Assembly (NCBI RefSeq): GCF_028401955.1
Contig: NZ_JAQOTJ010000008.1
Location: 62,001-126,000 of the forward strand
Direction: 5' to 3'
Source: Bacillus sp. BP-3
GTDB lineage: Bacteria; Bacillota; Bacilli; Bacillales; Bacillaceae_G
Length of the DNA stretch: 64,000 nt
A program made the position numbers and the translations under genes. Below are positions 51,854-62,189 of the stretch, in pieces. The notes beneath the pieces were generated by a model, which had not been told where the DNA came from, made no database searches, and saw only the letters and a list, made by a program, of their open reading frames with translations. Every line of letters starts with the position of its first letter. The stretch's first letter is position 1.

Positions 51854-52266
51854 TATTCTTTTTCCTCCTTCATAGTAACCATTTGTACTTTTCCTTGGCC
51901 AAATGACCAGTTTTCAGCAGATGTCTCGTTTAATGTAATAAAAATATTAGTTGTAGGGATGTTTAAACGATTATAAAAAGCTTCCGCGATTGATTGATAT
52001 AAATCTCTTTTTTGATTTATTGTTCTTCCTGATCCGCATGTAATAGAAACATGTATCATTTTATCTGTTCTTTTTTTTTCACCCTCTAAGAGATAATACG
52101 GATCATAAAAAAATTGATTAGATGGATAGGATAAAAACATTTGAAAGTAATCATTCTCGGGAATATTAAAATGTTCAATTAGTGAATGATGAATACTATT
52201 GCTAATCTTTTTTAATTCCTCTTTATTCAATTGCCCATCTGGATAATAAACATTAACAAACGGCAT
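51853..52266 (-). CDS. Tautomerase family protein
   Basis: A 137-residue protein beginning MPFVNVYYPDG. The proline after the start methionine would be the catalytic N-terminal proline of the 4-oxalocrotonate tautomerase family. Two beta-alpha-beta units are visible. It forms an operon with the CMD gene, suggesting work on a small aromatic or dienelactone-type compound. Confidence 0.83.
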   Translation of the reverse strand: MPFVNVYYPDGQLNKEELKKISNSIHHSLIEHFNIPENDYFQMFLSYPSNQFFYDPYYLLEGEKKRTDKMIHVSITCGSGRTINQKRDLYQSIAEAFYNRLNIPTTNIFITLNETSAENWSFGQGKVQMVTMKEEKE

Positions 52267-52375
52267 ATATGCACTCCCTTTCTTATAACTTTATTTTACA
52301 TCGGTGTTCTTGATTTATATAATTGAAAATAAACAATAATATTATCAATAAAATCGATGGAGATTAGGTGTGAAA

Positions 52376-53275
52376 ATGGAAATAAAAGAGTTAAATACAT
52401 TTAAAAAAATTATAGAAGAAGGAACTTTTTCACTCGCAGCTAAAAAATTAAACTATGCGCAGTCGACTGTAACAACACATATAAAAAAACTAGAAAATGA
52501 CCTCGGGTTTCTTCTATTTGAACGAGGGTGGGATGCTCGATTAACAGATGAAGGTATATTATTTGCTGAGGAAGTAGATAACTTATTAATGCATTGGGAT
52601 TATTCAATATCTCAAGCGCAGCGAATAAGTAATGAAGAGAAGGGGAATTTAAGAATTGGTTTATTGGAATCAGTTGCAGAAAAAGTAATTCCATATATAT
52701 TAAAGTATTTAGACGATGAGAAGCCATACATACATTGTGATTTTGTCGTGGGAAATACAGCACTTTTATTAGAAATGATTGATCAAAATAAGATTGATTT
52801 TGCTGTTTGTGGAAACAACAAGAATATTTCTAATGTGAATTTCACTCCACTATGCAAAGAACAAATCGAATTTATAGTAAGTAATCCAAATCATCCAGTA
52901 TTATCAAAAGAATCAGTTGAAATATCTGATATTATTAATTACCCCATTTTGATTGGAGAAAATAGTTGTTATTATTATCAATCTGTGAATGCTTTTTTAT
53001 CAGAGAACAATTTATCTTTTAAAAGAGTCTACAATTGTAGTGCGCTACACCTTATTCCACAACTCGTTTTTGGAGATGCAATAGGCATCATCCCTAAAGG
53101 AACTATTTTAAAACAAAATTCAATAACCTTTAAAGTTAAGGGATTTGATCCTAAAATGCCGATAGGATTATTAATTTCTTCTAAAAAAAGAAACTATTTA
53201 AATCGAACAAAGCAGCAACTTATGAATTTAATTGAATCGCTGCTGTTACAAATAAATAATTATATATTTGATTAA
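52376..53275 (+). CDS. LysR-family transcriptional regulator
   Basis: A 299-residue regulator. 'FKKIIEEGTFSLAAKKLNYAQSTVTTHIKKLE' is the N-terminal winged helix, followed by 'FERGWDARLTDEG' and a periplasmic-binding-like effector domain. It is divergent from the tautomerase-CMD pair across a 109-base gap and probably controls it. TTAGGTG precedes ATG 52,376. Confidence 0.92.
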   Translation: MEIKELNTFKKIIEEGTFSLAAKKLNYAQSTVTTHIKKLENDLGFLLFERGWDARLTDEGILFAEEVDNLLMHWDYSISQAQRISNEEKGNLRIGLLESVAEKVIPYILKYLDDEKPYIHCDFVVGNTALLLEMIDQNKIDFAVCGNNKNISNVNFTPLCKEQIEFIVSNPNHPVLSKESVEISDIINYPILIGENSCYYYQSVNAFLSENNLSFKRVYNCSALHLIPQLVFGDAIGIIPKGTILKQNSITFKVKGFDPKMPIGLLISSKKRNYLNRTKQQLMNLIESLLLQINNYIFD

Positions 53276-53310
53276 ATGCACCATACAAACTTTTGAAATT
53301 TGAGAATATA

Positions 53311-53353
53311 AAAAGAAACTATTTCTATCAATTTTAAAATAGTTTCTTTTTTT
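53311..53353 (+). terminator. Terminator after the LysR gene
   Basis: AAAAGAAACTAT pairs with ATAGTTTCTTTT and is followed by Ts. Confidence 0.8.
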
Positions 53354-53560
53354 GAATTGGATTGAATATTAATGAAATAAGAAAAATTAATGTATTTTTT
53401 CAAATTAGCATTGCGAAATACATGCGGTACTTTTAAAATAAAAAGGTCGTGCATTTATTATACTAAAAAAACAAATCGGAATAATATGAATATTTATGTT
53501 TATGTAAAAAGTAACTAAACGATATGCATCATGTTATTGCTTCATAAGGAGAGAAGAAAT

Positions 53561-54964
53561 TTGAAAAGTGTAAGATTACCATCGATGATTGAAATCATTA
53601 TTCTTTTACTATTATTTTTAGGCGTTGTCTTTTCATTTCAGACAACTTTTGATTTACCAATTCAGCTTGCGTTATTTATTTCATGGTTTCTTGTCATTGC
53701 GCTTGGATTAAGACTTGGGTTTCGTTATCAAGAATTACAAGATGCAATTACAAAAGGAATTTCGAATGGACTTGAAGCAATTTTAATATTAGTGGCGGTT
53801 GGTGCTCTTATTGGAACTTGGATTGCTGGCGGTGTTGTGCCAACACTAATTTATTATGGTTTAGAATTTATTCACCCAAGTATCTTTCTATTAGCGACAT
53901 TAATTATTTGTTCGATTACATCTATCGCAACAGGTACTTCTTGGGGAACGGTAGGTACAGCTGGTATTGCCATGATGGCAATTGGTGAAGGACTTGGATT
54001 ACCACTTCCTCTTGTAGCTGGTGCAGTGCTGTCCGGTGCGTATTTCGGAGATAAATTATCACCATTATCTGATAGCACTGTACTTGCAGCTTCTATGGCA
54101 AAAGTAGATGTTATTGCGCACGTTCGTGCTATGTTGTATTTAGATATTCCAGCTTATATTATTACGGGTATTATGTTTACAGTTGCAGGCTGGGTATATG
54201 GTGGGAAGAATGTAGATTTAGAAAAAGTAGATTTTCTAAAGGCATCTTTACTAAAGCAGTTTGATATTCACATTTGGATGCTCGTTCCAGCGGTCGTAGT
54301 CATTATCCTTTTAGCGATGAAACGTCCATCTATGCCTACAATTGCAATGGGGGCTCTTCTTGGTGCGATTTGGGCAGCTGTGTTCCAAGGCATGCCTTTT
54401 GGAGAAGCGATTGGTACAGCTTACAAAGGGTTTTCTATTGATTCTGGTATCGATTTCATCGATAAATTATTAAATCGCGGTGGAATTGAAGGAATGCTTG
54501 GGTCAGTTGCTGTTATTATTTTCGGACTTGGTTTTGGTGGTTTATTAGAAAAGCTTGGTGTTTTAAAAGTTATTGTTTCGAAGTTTGAGAGAAAATTAAC
54601 AAATGCAGGTAATGTAACCCTTTCGACTTTAATTGTTGCATTTTTAGCAAATGTATTTGGCTGTGCCATGTATGTATCGTTAATTTTAACGCCAAAAATT
54701 ATGGAAGAAAGCTATGATAAATTAAAATTAGATCGCCGCATTTTAGCACGTAACTCAGAAGTAGGTGGAACACTTACTTCTGGGATGGTTCCATGGTCTG
54801 ATAACGGTATTTTTATGGCGGGTATTTTAGGCGTCTCGACGTTATCTTACCTACCATTTATGTGGCTGAGCTTTGTATCATTAGCGCTCGCTGTTATTTA
54901 CGGCTATACAGGTAAATTTATTTGGTATGTAGATGATGTAGGGAAAGAAAAACAAGTATCATAG
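53561..54964 (+). CDS. nhaC: Na+/H+ antiporter, NhaC family
   Basis: A 467-residue membrane protein with about 11-12 helices and family features 'GTSWGTVGTAGIAMMAIGEGLGLP', 'GAYFGDKLSPLSDSTVLA' and 'VPWSDNGIFMAGILGV'. It exchanges Na+ for H+, or a related substrate pair such as malate/lactate in some relatives. TTG 53,561 with AAGGAGAGAAG upstream is the likely start; ATG 53,531 lacks a ribosome site. Confidence 0.9.
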   Translation: MKSVRLPSMIEIIILLLLFLGVVFSFQTTFDLPIQLALFISWFLVIALGLRLGFRYQELQDAITKGISNGLEAILILVAVGALIGTWIAGGVVPTLIYYGLEFIHPSIFLLATLIICSITSIATGTSWGTVGTAGIAMMAIGEGLGLPLPLVAGAVLSGAYFGDKLSPLSDSTVLAASMAKVDVIAHVRAMLYLDIPAYIITGIMFTVAGWVYGGKNVDLEKVDFLKASLLKQFDIHIWMLVPAVVVIILLAMKRPSMPTIAMGALLGAIWAAVFQGMPFGEAIGTAYKGFSIDSGIDFIDKLLNRGGIEGMLGSVAVIIFGLGFGGLLEKLGVLKVIVSKFERKLTNAGNVTLSTLIVAFLANVFGCAMYVSLILTPKIMEESYDKLKLDRRILARNSEVGGTLTSGMVPWSDNGIFMAGILGVSTLSYLPFMWLSFVSLALAVIYGYTGKFIWYVDDVGKEKQVS

Positions 54965-54970
54965 TATGGA

Positions 54971-55010
54971 AAAAATCATCCTTTCGCTTATGGTGAAGGA
55001 TGATTTTTTT
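54971..55010 (+). terminator. Terminator after nhaC
   Basis: AAATCATCCTTTCGC and GGTGAAGGATGATTT form the stem, followed by Ts. Confidence 0.82.
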
Positions 55011-55138
55011 ATGAGCTAATTTATATTATCAAAATCATCATTCAATAGGTAATTTTGATTTTTGGTGGAAATATTTGTTATTTTCTGTGTTTTCGATAAA
55101 ATGAAAAAGAAGGTATTTAATTCTAAGGGGATGAAAAC

Positions 55139-56527
55139 ATGGATTACAGAATGGAAAGAGATACATTAGGAGAAATGAAAGTTCCAGCTGATAAATTATG
55201 GGCAGCGCAAACGCAGCGTAGTAAGGAGAACTTTCCAATTGGAACAGAGCGGATGCCGCTTGAAATTGTTCGAGCATTTGCAATTTTAAAGAAAAGTGCA
55301 GCGCTTAGTAATCAAAAGTTAGGGAAGCTAGCAGATGAAAAGGCAAGTGCAATTGTAGAGGCGGTTGATGAAATTTTATCAGGAAAATGGGATGATCATT
55401 TTCCGCTTGTTGTTTGGCAAACAGGAAGTGGTACACAATCTAATATGAATGTGAATGAAGTGATCGCTAACCGCGGAAATCAAATTTTACAAGAAAAAGG
55501 GCTTGATCTACATATTCATCCGAACGATGATGTGAACATGTCTCAAAGCTCAAATGATACATTTCCAACAGCACTTCATATTGCATGTGTGATAGCTGTA
55601 GAAGAACAAGTCTTACCAGCGGTAGTAAAATTAAAAGACACGTTACAAGAAAAAGTAAACGAGTTCTCTCATGTTATTAAAATTGGTCGTACTCATTTAC
55701 AGGATGCAACGCCGTTAACGTTAGGGCAAGAAGTGAGCGGCTGGCATCGGATGCTTGAAAAAACAGAGCGGATGATTATAGAAAGCAGTACATATATGAA
55801 AGAGCTGGCAATTGGTGGTACTGCGGTAGGAACAGGGATTAATGCCCATCCAAAATTCGGTGATATGGTTGCCGAAGAAATTAGTAATTTTACAGGAAAA
55901 CAATTTGTATCAGCGCCAAATAAATTCCATGCGTTAACAAGTCATGATGAAGTTGTTTATACGCACGGTGCGTTAAAAGCGTTAGCTGCTGATGTGATGA
56001 AAATTGCAAACGATGTACGCTGGCTTGCAAGTGGACCGCGCAGTGGACTTGGAGAGATTACGATTCCAGCAAACGAGCCAGGGAGCTCTATTATGCCAGG
56101 AAAAGTAAATCCAACGCAAAGTGAAGCTATAACGATGGTCGCAGTGCAAGTTATGGGAAATGATGCAACAATCGGCTTTGCAGCAAGTCAAGGAAACTTT
56201 GAATTAAACGCCTTTAAGCCAGTCATTGCTTATAATTTCTTACAATCTACTCGATTATTAGCAGATGCAATTGTTTCATTTAACGATAAATGTGCAGTAG
56301 GTATTGAAGCAAATAAAGAAATTATTGGGCAGCACTTAAATAACTCGTTAATGCTTGTAACAGCACTAAATCCACATATCGGTTATGAAAATGCAGCAAA
56401 AATTGCCAAGCATGCACATAAAGAGGGATTAACATTAAAAGAAGCAGCATTGCAATCAAGTTTATTAACAGAGGAACAATTTGATGAGATTGTAGATCCG
56501 AAGAAAATGATTGAACCGAAGGAATGA
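55139..56527 (+). CDS. fumC: Fumarate hydratase, class II
   Basis: A 462-residue fumarase. The superfamily signature [10 protein letters not shown] lies near residues 315-324, with '[18 protein letters not shown]' near 98 and '[16 protein letters not shown]' near 185, all active-site segments. It interconverts fumarate and L-malate in the TCA cycle. AAGGGG precedes the ATG. It stands alone, followed by a hairpin at 56,643-56,666. Confidence 0.97.
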   Translation: MDYRMERDTLGEMKVPADKLWAAQTQRSKENFPIGTERMPLEIVRAFAILKKSAALSNQKLGKLADEKASAIVEAVDEILSGKWDDHFPLVVWQTGSGTQSNMNVNEVIANRGNQILQEKGLDLHIHPNDDVNMSQSSNDTFPTALHIACVIAVEEQVLPAVVKLKDTLQEKVNEFSHVIKIGRTHLQDATPLTLGQEVSGWHRMLEKTERMIIESSTYMKELAIGGTAVGTGINAHPKFGDMVAEEISNFTGKQFVSAPNKFHALTSHDEVVYTHGALKALAADVMKIANDVRWLASGPRSGLGEITIPANEPGSSIMPGKVNPTQSEAITMVAVQVMGNDATIGFAASQGNFELNAFKPVIAYNFLQSTRLLADAIVSFNDKCAVGIEANKEIIGQHLNNSLMLVTALNPHIGYENAAKIAKHAHKEGLTLKEAALQSSLLTEEQFDEIVDPKKMIEPKE

Positions 56528-56988
56528 AATGTTTTTCAAAGATAGGATTCTCGAGTGTTTTACTGAAAGACATGAAAAATAGAGATTGAAACTTAATCTA
56601 ACCACAGAAACATATTGTTTAATAAATATAAGGATGTAGAAGGGGAGTGGGTATACCACTCCTTTTATTACGATAAATTATAGTTGTAAATGTGCCGTTA
56701 AAAAATGTATTAGACTATTGAACAATAGTTGTAGTTTGGAATTGAAGTAAAGTCACGAAGTTCTTATATTATCAAGACCTAAAATATAAAAGTCATAAAA
56801 TATAAAGGATGCTACATATTATACATGACTAATATGTAGCGCCCTTTTACTTCTTACATAATGGATACCGCCCATAGGTAAACTGGTTCGTATATTTGGC
56901 TAAAAATAGGTTTTCATGAATTAAGTTTTTTGTCACAATTGAACCCCTCTATCCGTCTTGATTAATGAAAAGAATAGGAGGGATTTAA
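56528..56988. other. Intergenic region after fumC
   Basis: This 461-base stretch holds the fumC terminator (GGAGTGG at 56,644-56,650 with CCACTCC at 56,656-56,662, then Ts). A second hairpin at about 56,809-56,841 is built on GCTACATATTA/TAATATGTAGC. The last 150 bases probably carry the promoter of the oxidoreductase gene. I see no coding frame. Confidence 0.6.
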
Positions 56989-58272
56989 ATGAATAAATTT
57001 GATGTTGCTATTATTGGTGGCGGGTTTGCTGGATTAACAGCTGCACTTTTTCTAGCAAAGGAAGGTAAGAAGGTAGTGGTGCTTGAGAAATCAGATCGAT
57101 ACGGAGGACGGTCGATGACCATTAATAAAAATGGCGTTCTCATGAACCTAGGTGCACATGCCCTTTATAAAGGCGGTGAAGCAATGAAGATATTTGATGA
57201 ACTCGGGATTACAATCAAGGGAAATGAACCCTCTACGGATGCACATGTTATTTGGAAAAATGAGGTTTATCAAGTGCCGATGGGTTTACGTTCCTTATTT
57301 TCGAAGCAATTTCTTAATGGGTTAGGGAAGGTCCGTCTTGCGAAGCTTATGTTTCAGCTCAGTAAAATGGATGTGAATTCGGTTTCAAATGAAAACGTGC
57401 AAGCATGGGCAGAAAGGGAAATCATTGATCCAATGGTACGCCACTTCTTTTATGCATTATGCAGATTAACCACTCTAACATATGCTCCAAGTATACAGCT
57501 AGCTCGTCCAGTTGTAAGGCAGATCCAGAGGGGGATGAAAGAAGGTGTTCTCTATGTCGATCATGGTTGGGAATCTATTGTAACCGAATTAAGGTCTAAA
57601 GCTGTTAGTTTCGGTGTTAAACTTCTTGAATCTATGAATGTAAATAGCATTGACCACAATGGCCAAATTGAACGAGTGAGTTGTACGAATGGAGAATCGT
57701 TTGATGTAGAAAGTGTGATTATTGCAACACCCCCTAACGAAGCATGTCGTCTTGTACCCCATGTTGAAAAAACCTCCCTGTATTGTTGGAAGGAGGAAGC
57801 AATTCCTGTAACCGCATCCTGCTACGATTTAGGATTAAAAACGTTGCCTAATATAAATCATCAATTTGTGCTGGGGCTTGACCAACCAGTCGCCTTTGTA
57901 AATCAATCTAGGGCAGCGAAGCTGAGTAATAACGGAACATCTGTAGTTAGCTTGGTTAAATATCATGATTTGAATAGAATTTCGATAGAGTCTCAAACAG
58001 AGAAACAACAATTAGAACATACAATGGATTTGCTTCATCCAGGCTGGAAAAAAGGGGTGGTCGAACAGCAATATTTACCTAAAATAACCGTTGTGCATAA
58101 TTTTCCTCATACCGGTAGAACGGAAAAACCAGGTCCAGCTGTTCCGGAAATAAAGGGCCTTTATATAGCAGGAGATTGGGCCGGAGAAGAGGAACTATTG
58201 GTCGATGCAGCTGTTGCAAGCGCGAAACGTGCAGCATTACACATATTGAAAAAAGATTGGGTGTTAGTATGA
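56989..58272 (+). CDS. FAD-dependent amine-oxidase/phytoene-desaturase-like oxidoreductase
   Basis: A 427-residue flavoprotein. A Rossmann motif GGGFAGLTAA lies at residues 10-19, the acidic FAD ribose ligand at 'VVLEKSDRYGGRSM' near 32, and the C-terminal FAD motif 'GLYIAGDWAGEEELLVDAAVASAKR' near 390. AGGAGGGA precedes ATG 56,989. Its stop overlaps the start of a SigJ-like sigma factor by ATGA, so the two are co-translated. Substrate unknown. Confidence 0.85.
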   Translation: MNKFDVAIIGGGFAGLTAALFLAKEGKKVVVLEKSDRYGGRSMTINKNGVLMNLGAHALYKGGEAMKIFDELGITIKGNEPSTDAHVIWKNEVYQVPMGLRSLFSKQFLNGLGKVRLAKLMFQLSKMDVNSVSNENVQAWAEREIIDPMVRHFFYALCRLTTLTYAPSIQLARPVVRQIQRGMKEGVLYVDHGWESIVTELRSKAVSFGVKLLESMNVNSIDHNGQIERVSCTNGESFDVESVIIATPPNEACRLVPHVEKTSLYCWKEEAIPVTASCYDLGLKTLPNINHQFVLGLDQPVAFVNQSRAAKLSNNGTSVVSLVKYHDLNRISIESQTEKQQLEHTMDLLHPGWKKGVVEQQYLPKITVVHNFPHTGRTEKPGPAVPEIKGLYIAGDWAGEEELLVDAAVASAKRAALHILKKDWVLV

Positions 58273-59147
58273 ATAAAGAGAAAAAGAAGATGGAATTAGA
58301 ACAAATTTATCAAGATTACAAGCCACTGCTTTTTTCACTAGCATATCGAATGCTAGGAAGTGTGATGGATGCAGAAGATATTGTTCATGAATCATTCGTT
58401 ACTTTTGCAAAACGTAAAGATTCCAAGTCCATTACAAATGTAAAAGCCTATTTATGTAAAATTACGACCAATTGTTGTATTGATCATTTAAGGTCTGCTG
58501 CCCACAAAAGAGAAACTTATGTGGGCACATGGCTTCCTGAACCGATTGTGGAAGATTACTTTGATGATCCAGCTAATTCATATTTTATGAAGGAATCTTT
58601 ATCCACCGCCTATATAATGTTGTTGCAACAGTTATCAGAAGTTGAAAGAGCGGTGTTTCTTTTACGAGAAGTCTTTCAATATGACTATGATGAAATCGCC
58701 TCTATTGTGGATAAAAGCAGCACAAACTGTCGGCAAATATTTCATAGAGCAAAGAAAGGGCTTGTATATGAACCGAATGTTTACCAACAAGATTATCAGC
58801 AATTTAGTAACTATGTAGAAAGGTTCACTGTGGCATTGCAAAACGGTGAAGTTTCGGAAATGATTCAAATGCTGCAGAAAGACGCAATCTTTTATGCAGA
58901 TGGTGGTGGGAAAGTTACAACTGCACTTAAACCTATTTATACTGCGGATCGAATTTCACACCTATTCTTGAATGTAATTAAAAGGTTACCTGAAGATGCT
59001 TTGTTCAAATTTAAAAAGATTAACGGTGGACCAGGGGTTGTTATTATGATTAACGGTTACCTAGCCTACGTAGTTTCATTTGAGTTTAAAGAAGGGAAAA
59101 TCAATTCCATTTACATGGTGGCGAATCCTGATAAGCTTAGCCGTTAA
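58269..59147 (+). CDS. SigJ-like ECF sigma factor with SnoaL-type C-terminal domain
   Basis: A 292-residue protein. Region 2 (about residues 12-75: YRMLGSVMDAEDIVHESF) and region 4 (about 115-165: 'LSEVERAVFLLREVFQYDYDEIASI') are those of ECF sigma factors. An extra domain from about 180 resembles SnoaL/NTF2 ('AIFYADGGGKVTTALKPI'), as in the SigJ group, which has no anti-sigma factor. The start at ATG 58,269 overlaps the oxidoreductase stop. Confidence 0.87.
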   Translation: MNKEKKKMELEQIYQDYKPLLFSLAYRMLGSVMDAEDIVHESFVTFAKRKDSKSITNVKAYLCKITTNCCIDHLRSAAHKRETYVGTWLPEPIVEDYFDDPANSYFMKESLSTAYIMLLQQLSEVERAVFLLREVFQYDYDEIASIVDKSSTNCRQIFHRAKKGLVYEPNVYQQDYQQFSNYVERFTVALQNGEVSEMIQMLQKDAIFYADGGGKVTTALKPIYTADRISHLFLNVIKRLPEDALFKFKKINGGPGVVIMINGYLAYVVSFEFKEGKINSIYMVANPDKLSR

Positions 59148-59526
59148 AAGAAAATATCTAAGGGGTTATCAAAAACATCAATAAAAAATGATGTTGGGTA
59201 AACCTTGTAGTCTACGTACTTCATGATTTCGGGAGACAAAATAGCTACTATCAGATGCAAAGTGTGTTCAAAACTTTATAGTGTACTAAATCCAGCAAAG
59301 ATACATTTATTTAAAGATACAAAGATAAATGTATCTTTTTTCACGAACAATAAAATTTCTGCCCATATTTTAAATATTTCTGTACATTTTTACAGAAGCG
59401 AAAGTGTACATGTTTACCTTGACATTTACAATCCTAAATAAATAAGATTCTTTTGGTTCTTTTTAAATTTTATTTAGCTTGTTTCACTAGTTCATTTGAT
59501 GATAATTTATTTAGGATTTTTCACCG
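59148..59526. other. Intergenic region after the ECF gene
   Basis: This 379-base gap carries a hairpin at 59,297-59,341 (AAAGATACATTTAT with ATAAATGTATCTTT, then Ts), a likely terminator. A 72-codon open frame here has no ribosome site and no recognisable features. Confidence 0.55.
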
Positions 59527-60288
59527 TTATCTTTCTTGATTATCATAATATGTTTTATCTGCGTATTTTTTATCATTTCCTTTTAAATAGGCTAAGATTA
59601 CCTTTGGATTTTTAAGTAAAGCCCAGTCTCCATATTTATCAAATCTTCTGCATGAAGTTATCATTCCATTCTTAATTGTACCGAATTTCTTATTATTTTG
59701 CTTTCCCCATTCTTTTAACCGTTTAGCAAAATCTGCATCTTCTGCCATAAGCATGTTTTCATTAAATCCGTTGATTGCCATAAAGTCTTTTCTATAGCAC
59801 CAAAAAATCCCTACAGATATAGCTCCATACTTAAAAAGTAAGGGGATTATTATTAATATTGCGGAAACGAATATTCCTAAAGATATTCTTTCAAACTTCC
59901 CAGTCACCCCACCGCCAATGTATTTACCTGAAGCTAAATATTTATCTACATTAGACAACATAGACTCTGTCATTTGGGTATCAGCGTCTATAGTAATGAT
60001 TATTTCTCCACTAGCTATTTTGGCCCCTGCATTTCGGATTTTGGATAAGTTTTTATCGTTATTTTTTAATGTAATACAGTTATAAGACTTTGCTATTTCC
60101 TCTGTTTTATCTGTGCAACGATTTAAAACAACTATGACTTCAGTTTGATCTTTATATGCCTCTGATGCCTCTGCGATTGAGTCCAAACATTTTCTAATGT
60201 ACTTTTCTTCATTGTGTGCAGGGATTATAATAGAAAACTTCACATTTTTTTTAAAATCTACCTCTGAAAATTCGTTTGTTTCAGTCAT
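59527..60288 (-). CDS. Family 2 glycosyltransferase
   Basis: A 253-residue GT-A fold protein: 'FSIIIPAHNEEKYIRKCLDSI' near residue 17, a DAD metal-binding motif in IIITIDADTQM near 97, and 'LMAEDADFAKRLKEWG' near 180 as the acceptor-side ED motif. A hydrophobic stretch near 150-172 may attach it to the membrane. AAGGAGGAA precedes the ATG. It stands alone, so the acceptor cannot be named. Confidence 0.85.
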   Translation of the reverse strand: MTETNEFSEVDFKKNVKFSIIIPAHNEEKYIRKCLDSIAEASEAYKDQTEVIVVLNRCTDKTEEIAKSYNCITLKNNDKNLSKIRNAGAKIASGEIIITIDADTQMTESMLSNVDKYLASGKYIGGGVTGKFERISLGIFVSAILIIIPLLFKYGAISVGIFWCYRKDFMAINGFNENMLMAEDADFAKRLKEWGKQNNKKFGTIKNGMITSCRRFDKYGDWALLKNPKVILAYLKGNDKKYADKTYYDNQER

Positions 60289-61203
60289 AATATTCCTCCT
60301 TTTTTAAGTTAATATTTTCCATGCAAAATATATATTAACATGTATGAGGTTGTATTATAGAAACTAAAAGTAAACTATTATTCAAAAGTTTACTTTTACA
60401 GAAAATTGTACTTTTAGCGTACAATTTTCCTAGAATGATATAATGCCTCCATGCCCATCAAGCTAAGGTTGGGTATTACATGGGCTTCCGTTCTTGATGC
60501 AGACATGCTTGATATTTTGTTTATTTGTTTTTTAAAATACGCATTCCAAATAAACCTTGATTAGTTGTATTTTTAAAGACTATGCGGTTTTTAGATTGGA
60601 TACAGTGTATTGGTAAACGACACCTAAAATATCAAAGATTGTTTTTTCTCATATCGATGGGGTTTTCGTCCGTTTTTCTGTAAGAGATTAAACAGACGAA
60701 GAAAAATTTTTGATACCTCTTGGATGTCTTTTTGTATAGCTTCATAAACTAGGTACAGATGATCTTGAATCATATAAAGTTCTTTTAACCCTTCCTATTT
60801 CACGTGAAGTTACAGGTACACTATTCTGTCGTAGATAAGCCGCAAGTTTTTTGAGAATAAGAGAGCTGTGACGGTTCCATTACGAACAGAGCTAGTTAAT
60901 CGTAATCAATCATCCCAGTTTTCTCTTATTTTCTTTATATGAATTGTTCCACCAATCATAAATTCCAGACGAGGTTGTTTTATAAGCTTTTCAAAAGTAT
61001 AAATTTTATTTTTACTAAACGTTTTAATTATAGGGTCGAATCGGAATCCTAACTGCTGAAATCAATACTATATTAAAAAACAGACAAATGACCGTTAATG
61101 CTTTCTTTGTAATTCCCTTCATTTTTCTACTCCTTTTCTTAAGATAAATTGCTTTTAAAAATAGAATAAACGTTAACATAGTGTCGATGTTAAGTCATTA
61201 TTG
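60289..61203. other. Decayed mobile-element region
   Basis: This 915-base stretch has no intact gene. On the minus strand, pieces of a transposase can be read in changing frames (60,760-61,000), and a further 50-codon open stretch lies at about 60,640-60,780 ('[20 protein letters not shown]'). A CATGCCCATCAAGCTAAGG segment near 60,450 also looks element-derived. The promoter of the glycosyltransferase gene should lie at the left edge. Confidence 0.5.
60760..61000 (-). pseudogene. Fragment of a Tn3-family transposase
   Basis: Read on the minus strand: PRLEFMIGGTIHIKKIRENW, DD, a stop codon, then LRLTSSVRNGTVTALL, and in another frame '[27 protein letters not shown]'. The order resembles the TnpA stretch around 'W-D-D-x-LRL-S-I-G-V-AS-L-KL ... 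A-REIGRI-RTLY' in Tn3-family enzymes of Bacillus plasmids. Several frameshifts make it non-functional. Confidence 0.55.
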
Positions 61204-62022
61204 TTACTTTTTAAAAATTAAAAAACAAATTTGTGTCACATAATCCTCTACTGGGCAATCGCATTCAGGACCCTTTAAATAGACTTCACATGGCGTGGCA
61301 ACTGTCAGATATCCATTATTTTTAACCCATTCTTCTAGTGCCATATAACCGTAACCTATATCGTCATAATTCCCATGATGCAAGGTAGTAACAATTTGAT
61401 GCGGGGTTAGCTTTTTTATCTCCCAATCCAGTGATACATTTCCAGTGTTCTCATAATTAATTGGAATTCTTAATTCAATATCACTATGGTCCGGAATATA
61501 CTCTTCATCATAGAAGATGGCGGATGGAGAACCTATTATTTGAAAATTATTCACTTGTGCTTTTTCATATAATAAATCAAAATGTTCATCTATATCATTA
61601 ATATCGACTTGTAATCTTTGCGTTATGACAGTTATTTCACTTCTCATTCCAATTAATATATCGTAGTGTCTACGCTGGGTTGAAATGATATCCATATTTC
61701 TATTTATCATTTCACTCATTTCAGAAATAACCTGTAAATGTTGTCTCACTTCATGAGACAACTCCATAATTTGCAATTTCATATGTTTGATGAGTGAATT
61801 TTTGTCTGGTGCCTGAAGAATTATTTTGATTTTCGAGAGAGGAAATCTGTATTCTCTTAGTTTCTTGATTTGTAATGCCACTTCCAATTGACCCTGTTCA
61901 TAATACCTATATCCATTTATAGGATTAACATATGCTGGTTTCAGTATTTTCTCTTGGTCGTAATGTCTCAACATCCGAGTACTTATTTTACAAATTCGAG
62001 AAAATTCAGTAATTGTATACAT
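61204..62022 (-). CDS. MerR-family regulator with GyrI-like effector domain
   Basis: A 272-residue protein. The MerR helix-turn-helix is at residues ~1-70 ('YTITEFSRICKISTRMLRHYDQEKILKPAYV'), then a dimerising coiled coil to about 115. A C-terminal GyrI-like small-molecule-binding domain follows ('VTTLHHGNYDDIGYGYMALEEWVKNNG', 'EVYLKGPECD'). This is the BmrR/BltR-type layout, which senses toxic compounds. It lies downstream of, and on the same strand as, the agmatine-deiminase-like gene. Confidence 0.9.
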   Translation of the reverse strand: MYTITEFSRICKISTRMLRHYDQEKILKPAYVNPINGYRYYEQGQLEVALQIKKLREYRFPLSKIKIILQAPDKNSLIKHMKLQIMELSHEVRQHLQVISEMSEMINRNMDIISTQRRHYDILIGMRSEITVITQRLQVDINDIDEHFDLLYEKAQVNNFQIIGSPSAIFYDEEYIPDHSDIELRIPINYENTGNVSLDWEIKKLTPHQIVTTLHHGNYDDIGYGYMALEEWVKNNGYLTVATPCEVYLKGPECDCPVEDYVTQICFLIFKK

Positions 62023-62189
62023 TTAAATTACTCCTTGTGTAACTTTATTTACTACGTCTTTTATAAACTTATATAACAACCTTTTACCCTCATAATAAGC
62101 ATGAACGTGAAAGGTATTATATTTTTTTACAGGGAATTTGCAAACAGACATCATTCCTAATTAAAAAAATCTAGAATAGAGAATTCCCT

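Noticed and set aside
59223-59441. 72-codon frame in the gap after the ECF sigma factor
   Set aside because: No ribosome site, contains a terminator hairpin, and the composition looks random.
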